Shown in pieces: positions 12,560 to 16,254 of a stretch of DNA of 16,254 nt (position 1 is the stretch's first letter; each line of letters begins with the position of its first letter). The notes beneath the pieces were generated by a model, which saw only the letters and a program-made list of their open reading frames with translations, was not told where the DNA came from and did no database searches. The translations under genes and the position numbers were made by a program. The stretch spans positions 18,949 to 35,202 of the forward strand of contig DIMT01000005.1 of assembly GCA_002425705.1 (NCBI GenBank), written 5' to 3'. This DNA comes from Firmicutes bacterium UBA5559 (GTDB taxonomy: Bacteria; Bacillota; Clostridia; Peptostreptococcales; Anaerovoracaceae).

Positions 12560-12569
12560 TGGGGATATG

Positions 12570-12606
12570 GAGACCGTTCCCTCTATTGGGGAACGGTCTC
12601 TTTTTT
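12570..12606 (+). terminator. Intrinsic terminator of the ABC transporter operon
   Basis: A 12-bp perfect stem (GAGACCGTTCCC at 12570-12581 with its complement at 12589-12600), a 7-nt loop and six T make a classic rho-independent terminator 10 nt after the ATPase stop. Confidence 0.96.
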
Positions 12607-12630
12607 CGGACCTACTTGGTTTTGTTTCTA

Positions 12631-12688
12631 AATCCACATATTGTGTCCTTTAGTAAAATATCTTAGCATTATATACAATAAATAGTAC
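12631..12688 (+). promoter_or_regulatory. Candidate pair of NrdR boxes upstream of nrdJ
   Basis: Two 16-mers resemble the NrdR consensus ACACWATATATWGTGT. 12631-12646 (ending ATATTGTGT) and 12673-12688 (ACAATAAATAGT core) each match 12 of 16 positions by my count. Their starts are 42 bp apart, about four helical turns, so they would face the same side. They lie just upstream of a TATAAT at 12709. NrdR is the known repressor of ribonucleotide reductase genes. The second box is the weaker case. Confidence 0.42.
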
Positions 12689-12708
12689 CAAACTCTCCTC
12701 AATTGGGA

Positions 12709-12714
12709 TATAAT
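12709..12714 (+). promoter_or_regulatory. -10 element of the nrdJ promoter, with a leader hairpin after it
   Basis: TATAAT stands 74 nt before the nrdJ start codon. The -35 position 17 bp upstream (TACCAA) is poor, as expected for a regulated promoter. The leader contains a 6-bp GC-rich hairpin (12725-12730 with 12742-12747). I looked for a cobalamin riboswitch in this gap because the enzyme needs B12 and did not find one. Confidence 0.55.
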
Positions 12715-12787
12715 ATTGTTACTTCCGGGCGACTGAGTTTGGCCCGGCACCATGATCGATTATCCCTGTTAAGAACGGAGCAGCGCT

Positions 12788-15160
12788 ATGAGAGTACAAA
12801 AAAGAAACCACATGATCGTGGACTACAAGGAAGAAACCATCGCCAATGCTATACGAAAGGCCATGTCGGAAACCCTTTCCGGGGTAGATGAGTCCCTTTC
12901 CAAAGAACTGGCCTATAAAGTGACCCGGAAGCTGGAGGAAGAAGGGCTGGAAATTGTCACCGTGGATGAGATCCAGAACATCGTAGAAGATCTGCTGATG
13001 CAGTATCGTCGTGATGCGGCGAAAGAATACATTATTTACCGGTACGAGCGGGATAAGGAACGAAAAAAAGAATCCATTGAGCGGGCCGGCAAGGAAGAGA
13101 TCGAGGCGGGCCAGCCAAAGCTGCGTGATGAATTCATTACGAAATATAAGCATCTTCCCAATCCCATGGGCCCCCTGGGCAGCTTCGTCTACTACCGGAC
13201 CTATTCCCGTTGGCTTTCCGATGATCTGAGGCGGGAATACTGGTGGGAAACCGTCCGACGGGCGGTGGAATACAACTGCAACATCGTTCCCGGAACAGCA
13301 AGGGCTGAGGCGGAGGAGCTGTTTGACAACGTTTATCATATGCGGCAGTTTCTCTCAGGAAGGACCTTCTGGTCCGGCGGGACAGAGGCAAGCCTTCGCT
13401 ACCCTATGAGTAATTTCAATTGCGCCGGTCAGGTCATCGACGACTTTGCCTCCTTTGACGAACTCTTTTATCTGTTGATGGTGGGCGCCGGCGTAGGGGT
13501 TCGGGTAACCCTGGAGGACGTGGCCAAGCTGCCTTCTCTCCGAACCAACATTCAGGTTATGCATCTTGCTTACGAACCGGTCTCCCGGGAAGAACGGGAT
13601 GATATGACTACCCTGGATTTCACGAAAAAGAAGAATGTGGCAGAAATCGTCGTGGGAGACAGCAAGGAAGGATGGCAGGATGCCCTGAACTACTTCTTCA
13701 AGCTCCACTACGCCAAGCGTTACCGGGATGTGGACACCATCTATATCAATTACAACAACGTCCGGCCCAAGGGGGAAAAGCTGAAGGTCTTCGGCGGTAC
13801 GGCCAGCGGCCACGACAGTCTTAAAAATATGTTCCTGAAAATCAAGGAGGTCTTTGACCGGGGCGGCGATGACATCTATCGGTTAAAGCCCATCGACTGC
13901 CTGGACATTGCCAACATCATCGGGGAAAATGTGGTTTCCGGCGGAGTGCGCCGTACGGCAGAGATGGTCCTCATCGATCCCCGGGATCAGGAGGCTATCA
14001 ACGCCAAGAGCAATCTCTATATCCGAACGGAGGAGGGCAACTGGGTCATCGATCCGGCCATCGCCCATCGGCAGATCAGCAATAATTCCATCTATTTTAC
14101 GAAAAAGCCCTCCAGAGACGAACTAAGGTGGATGCTGCAGGCCATGAGGAATTCGGGAGAGCCAGGCTTCGTCAACCAGGAAGCTGCTTCAAAAAGAAGA
14201 GAAAACTTCAATACGGTCAATCCCTGCGGTGAGATTCTGCTGGATTCTAACGGGCTGTGCAACCTGACCACCGTCAACATCATGGCCTTCGTTCAGGAGG
14301 ACGGGGTTTTGAACATCGATGGTCTTCTTCGGGCCATGTGGCTCTCTGCCCGGGCAGCTCTGCGAATGACCTGTCTGGAGCTGGAGCTGGATCGATGGGA
14401 CACGGTTCAGAAAAGAGACCGGCTGCTGGGATGTTCCATCACCGGCTGGCAGGATGCCATGAATGCCATTGGCTATGGTTTAGCGGATCAGACCCGGTTG
14501 CTCCGAACACTGCGGGAAGCGGTTCACGCTGCGGGAATTGGCTATGCAAAAGAAATGGGCATCAACGCTCCCCTGCTCATGACCACCGTCAAACCGGAAG
14601 GAACCCTTTCCCAACTGCCGGAAGTAAGCTCCGGGGTCCACTTCTCCCATTCCCCCTACTACATACGGCGGGTCCGGATTTCTGCTGACGATCCTCTGGC
14701 TAAGGTAGTGATGAAGCTGGAATGGCCGGTCCATCCGGAGGTGAACCAAACCTGGGAAAATGCCAGAACCTACGTGGTGGAATTCCCCATCAAGGCACCG
14801 GAAGGGAAAACCAAGTCCGATGTATCGGCTATTGAACAGCTGGAAATCTACAAAATGTTCATGACCAACTACGTGGACCACAACTGTTCCATCACCGTCC
14901 ACGTCCGGGACAACGAATGGGAACTGGTAGAAGAATGGCTGTGGAATAACTGGGATGACTGCATCGCCCTTTCCTTCCTGCCCTATGATGACAGCTTCTA
15001 CGAGTTGCTGCCCTATGAGGCCATCAATAAGGAAGAGTACGAAGAACGGCTTTCAAAAATGAAACCCTTCGTCCCTTCTCTGCTCAAGCAGTTTGAGACA
15101 GGAGAAGACGACCGGGAATTAGATCAGGAATGTGCCAACGGCATATGCCCCGTGCGTTAG
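12788..15160 (+). CDS. nrdJ: Adenosylcobalamin-dependent ribonucleotide reductase, class II
   Basis: This 790-aa enzyme makes deoxyribonucleotides using coenzyme B12 to generate the thiyl radical, so it works with or without oxygen. An N-terminal ATP-cone (about 1-95) suggests allosteric activity control by ATP/dATP. Catalytic residues match the Lactobacillus leichmannii triphosphate reductase pattern: Cys212 in NFNCAG, then Cys480, Glu482 and Cys491 in NPCGEI...LCNLTTVN with the same 2- and 11-residue spacing. A C-terminal redox pair Cys782/Cys787 (CANGICP) has the same 5-residue step. The monomeric triphosphate-reductase branch is therefore likely. The start ATG follows ACGGAG, with a plausible N-terminus for the cone. 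It is followed after 15 nt by a comFB-like gene. Candidate NrdR boxes precede it. Confidence 0.95.
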   Translation: MRVQKRNHMIVDYKEETIANAIRKAMSETLSGVDESLSKELAYKVTRKLEEEGLEIVTVDEIQNIVEDLLMQYRRDAAKEYIIYRYERDKERKKESIERAGKEEIEAGQPKLRDEFITKYKHLPNPMGPLGSFVYYRTYSRWLSDDLRREYWWETVRRAVEYNCNIVPGTARAEAEELFDNVYHMRQFLSGRTFWSGGTEASLRYPMSNFNCAGQVIDDFASFDELFYLLMVGAGVGVRVTLEDVAKLPSLRTNIQVMHLAYEPVSREERDDMTTLDFTKKKNVAEIVVGDSKEGWQDALNYFFKLHYAKRYRDVDTIYINYNNVRPKGEKLKVFGGTASGHDSLKNMFLKIKEVFDRGGDDIYRLKPIDCLDIANIIGENVVSGGVRRTAEMVLIDPRDQEAINAKSNLYIRTEEGNWVIDPAIAHRQISNNSIYFTKKPSRDELRWMLQAMRNSGEPGFVNQEAASKRRENFNTVNPCGEILLDSNGLCNLTTVNIMAFVQEDGVLNIDGLLRAMWLSARAALRMTCLELELDRWDTVQKRDRLLGCSITGWQDAMNAIGYGLADQTRLLRTLREAVHAAGIGYAKEMGINAPLLMTTVKPEGTLSQLPEVSSGVHFSHSPYYIRRVRISADDPLAKVVMKLEWPVHPEVNQTWENARTYVVEFPIKAPEGKTKSDVSAIEQLEIYKMFMTNYVDHNCSITVHVRDNEWELVEEWLWNNWDDCIALSFLPYDDSFYELLPYEAINKEEYEERLSKMKPFVPSLLKQFETGEDDRELDQECANGICPVR

Positions 15161-15175
15161 AAAAGGAGAAGACCA

Positions 15176-15436
15176 ATGGCAATAATTAATGTAACCCAAA
15201 TCCTTGCCGAGGAAAAGATCCACGAAGTCATCCGGCTGATGGAGTGCTGCTCCTGTGAAAAATGTGAAGATGACGTGATGGCTCTGGCTCTGAACTCACT
15301 GCCCCCCAGATATGTAACTACCCATGCAGGAAAGCAGTACGTCCAGCTGGAATCCTTCAAAAAGCAGTTTGAAACGGATGTGACAGCCGCTCTCATGAGG
15401 GCTTGCATGACCGTCAAAGAGCATCCCAGCCACTAG
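15176..15436 (+). CDS. comFB: ComFB family protein (late competence development/c-di-nucleotide receptor family)
   Basis: This 86-aa protein matches the ComFB pattern: a leading helix, then a cysteine cluster CCSCEKCEDDVMALALN (Cys24, 25, 27, 30) and the conserved LPPRYVTT. In Bacillus subtilis ComFB is encoded within the comF operon, and family members have more recently been reported as cyclic di-nucleotide receptors. The cysteines probably bind zinc. No comFA or comFC neighbours are present. Instead the gene follows nrdJ by 15 nt, with its own AAAGGAG site, and appears cotranscribed. It ends at a terminator. The neighbour on the other strand has a flagellar promoter, so a link to motility or second-messenger signalling is possible but unproven. 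Confidence 0.82.
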   Translation: MAIINVTQILAEEKIHEVIRLMECCSCEKCEDDVMALALNSLPPRYVTTHAGKQYVQLESFKKQFETDVTAALMRACMTVKEHPSH

Positions 15437-15465
15437 ACATTGATCCACCCAAAATATTCAACAAA

Positions 15466-15490
15466 CAAACCCGGCCGATGGCCGGGTTTG
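15466..15490. terminator. Bidirectional terminator between comFB and the convergent gene
   Basis: CAAACCCGGCC (15466-15476) and its complement (15480-15490) with the triloop GAT form an 11-bp stem. It lies 29 nt after the comFB stop and 35 nt beyond the stop of the convergent gene. T-runs are short (TTTGCTG, TTTGTTTG), so efficiency is uncertain. Confidence 0.7.
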
Positions 15491-15525
15491 CTGTATTTCA
15501 TTTCAAGTTTAATATGGGATTGGAA

Positions 15526-16155
15526 TTACTCCATCTGGCTGGCCCATTCATCCATTTTCCGCATGGTGGCCTCATAGGTCCGTTTGGAAATCTCCGGAAG
15601 CTCCCCTCCCAATTGCTCTCTGGCCGCCTCAAACCCCTTATGGATGGCTTCTTTCAGCAGTTCCAGCTTGGTGGTATCTCCTCCGGATACCCGTATGGCA
15701 AAATCAACCAGCCGATCGCTGACCGCTTCCACCCCAAACTCCGGGTCATCAAAAATACTGGTGGATTGGGCTTCTGCAACGACCGGATTCTTGGAAATCC
15801 CTTGATCATCGCCCCCATTATCCTTTTTATCAGCCTTTTCCGTTTGTTTCAGAATAAGCCTCTCAACTAGCCGTCTGAGGTTCTCATGGGCCTGCTCTGC
15901 TGCTCTTTGCAGTCCCCGGATTTCATCAGACGAAAGCTCCTTTCGGCCTGCTTCCTTTGAATAGGTCACCGGTTCTTCCTGTTTGCCCCGGATTTCAACC
16001 TTATCCTCTTTTTCAGCTTTCACGCTACGGCTTTTTTCTCCGACCCCTTCTGGCTGATTTCTCTCTGCTTTGCCAGCGTTTCTGCCAGCCTTCAGCTCAC
16101 CTGGGTCTTTGTTCACCGGCCGACTGCCGGGTATATTCATCGTTACATTTGCCAT
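15526..16155 (-). CDS. Conserved hypothetical protein, DUF5610-like C-terminus, sigma-28 regulated
   Basis: This 209-aa soluble protein is encoded on the minus strand. I start it at ATG 16155, with AAGGAGG eight bases away. A GTG at 16164 would abut that site. Residues 1-75 are polar, charged and low complexity (rich in K, E, G, N), probably disordered. A helical stretch around 78-110 is next. The C-terminal third (GFEAAREQLGGELPEISKRTYEATMRKMDEW) resembles proteins annotated DUF5610, by recollection only. There is no signal peptide or membrane span. A perfect sigma-28 promoter drives it, so it belongs to the motility/chemotaxis regulon. A role as a flagellum-associated or hook-length-like secreted protein is possible but not shown. 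Convergent with nrdJ-comFB. Confidence 0.72.
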   Translation of the reverse strand: MANVTMNIPGSRPVNKDPGELKAGRNAGKAERNQPEGVGEKSRSVKAEKEDKVEIRGKQEEPVTYSKEAGRKELSSDEIRGLQRAAEQAHENLRRLVERLILKQTEKADKKDNGGDDQGISKNPVVAEAQSTSIFDDPEFGVEAVSDRLVDFAIRVSGGDTTKLELLKEAIHKGFEAAREQLGGELPEISKRTYEATMRKMDEWASQME

Positions 16156-16191
16156 TACCTGCACCTCCTTATCGATGGGTACTTTCTATGA

Positions 16192-16218
16192 TTATCGGCA
16201 ATGAAGCAAAAAACTTTA
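16192..16218 (-). promoter_or_regulatory. Sigma-28 (SigD/FliA) promoter
   Basis: On the minus strand TAAA (16218-16215), exactly 15 bp, then GCCGATAA (16199-16192) matches the flagellar sigma-factor consensus TAAA-N15-GCCGATAA. Transcription would begin near 16184, about 30 nt before the start codon of the hypothetical gene. The match is too complete to be chance. Confidence 0.9.
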
Positions 16219-16236
16219 GGCCAGGAACAGGGAAAA

Positions 16237-16254
16237 GGGGCTGTCTCAAAATGA
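16237..16254. mobile_element. Possible insertion-sequence end (IS1182-like terminal repeat)
   Basis: GGGGCTGTCTCAAAATGA at the window edge looks like the terminal inverted repeat of IS1182-family elements, which commonly begin GGGGCTGTCTCA. Only 18 bases are available and no transposase is in view, so this is a lead, not a call. Confidence 0.35.

Noticed and set aside
12607..12787. Cobalamin riboswitch before the B12-dependent reductase
   Set aside because: No B12-box or the expected long multi-arm structure is visible. The leader after the -10 is only about 65 nt.
12719..13339. 206-codon minus-strand frame over the nrdJ start
   Set aside because: It overlaps the ATP-cone coding region of nrdJ, and its translation shows no recognisable domain.
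1..16254. CRISPR array, toxin-antitoxin pair, restriction or other defence system
   Set aside because: I found no direct-repeat/spacer series and no proteins with nuclease, toxin or defence motifs in any credible frame.

Overview
The window looks like the chromosome of an anaerobic, probably motile member of the Clostridia (Bacillota). Ribosome-binding sites are strong GGAGG types. Coding sequence is of moderate GC. There is a Gram-positive lipoprotein signal, a bacillus/clostridium-style sigma-28 promoter, perfect sigma-54 promoters and an adenosylcobalamin-dependent (class II) ribonucleotide reductase. I cannot name genus or species from the sequence.

Left part, 1-9930: a sigma-54-controlled catabolic locus. 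An AcoR-like sigma-54 activator (5468-7480) sits between two operons, each preceded by a textbook -24/-12 promoter. The leftward operon (5081 down to 237) encodes an M24 creatinase/aminopeptidase-like hydrolase with a Cys in place of a usual metal-binding Asp, a 3-hydroxyisobutyrate-dehydrogenase-like NAD(P) oxidoreductase, a two-cupin protein, a sodium:solute symporter and two tiny single-span membrane proteins (33 and 34 aa). The rightward operon (7569-9894) encodes a GutM-family protein, a lipoate-protein ligase and an AEC-family permease. A helically phased array of GTGCCA-like half-sites just upstream of the activator is the likely enhancer. The substrate is unknown. The gene set suggests uptake of a carboxylate or amino-acid-like compound, hydrolysis of a C-N or related bond and oxidation of a hydroxy acid. 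The ligase may supply lipoate to a lipoyl enzyme encoded elsewhere. A hairpin and the 5' end of a group II intron (minus strand, running off the window) close the leftward operon.

Middle, 9894-10210: a tRNA-Thr(CGU) on the minus strand, its terminator, and a 200-bp segment that carries a second exact copy of the tRNA 3' end plus an inverted third copy. The segment can fold into a compact multi-hairpin RNA. It may be a small repeat, an integration relic or an unrecognised ncRNA.

Right part: a three-gene polar amino-acid ABC importer (10368-12559) with terminator. Next comes a class II ribonucleotide reductase (12788-15160) behind candidate NrdR boxes, followed by a ComFB-family protein. Convergent to these is a gene of unknown function (DUF5610-like C-terminus) with a perfect sigma-28 (flagellar) promoter. 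The extreme right edge resembles an IS1182-type insertion-sequence end.
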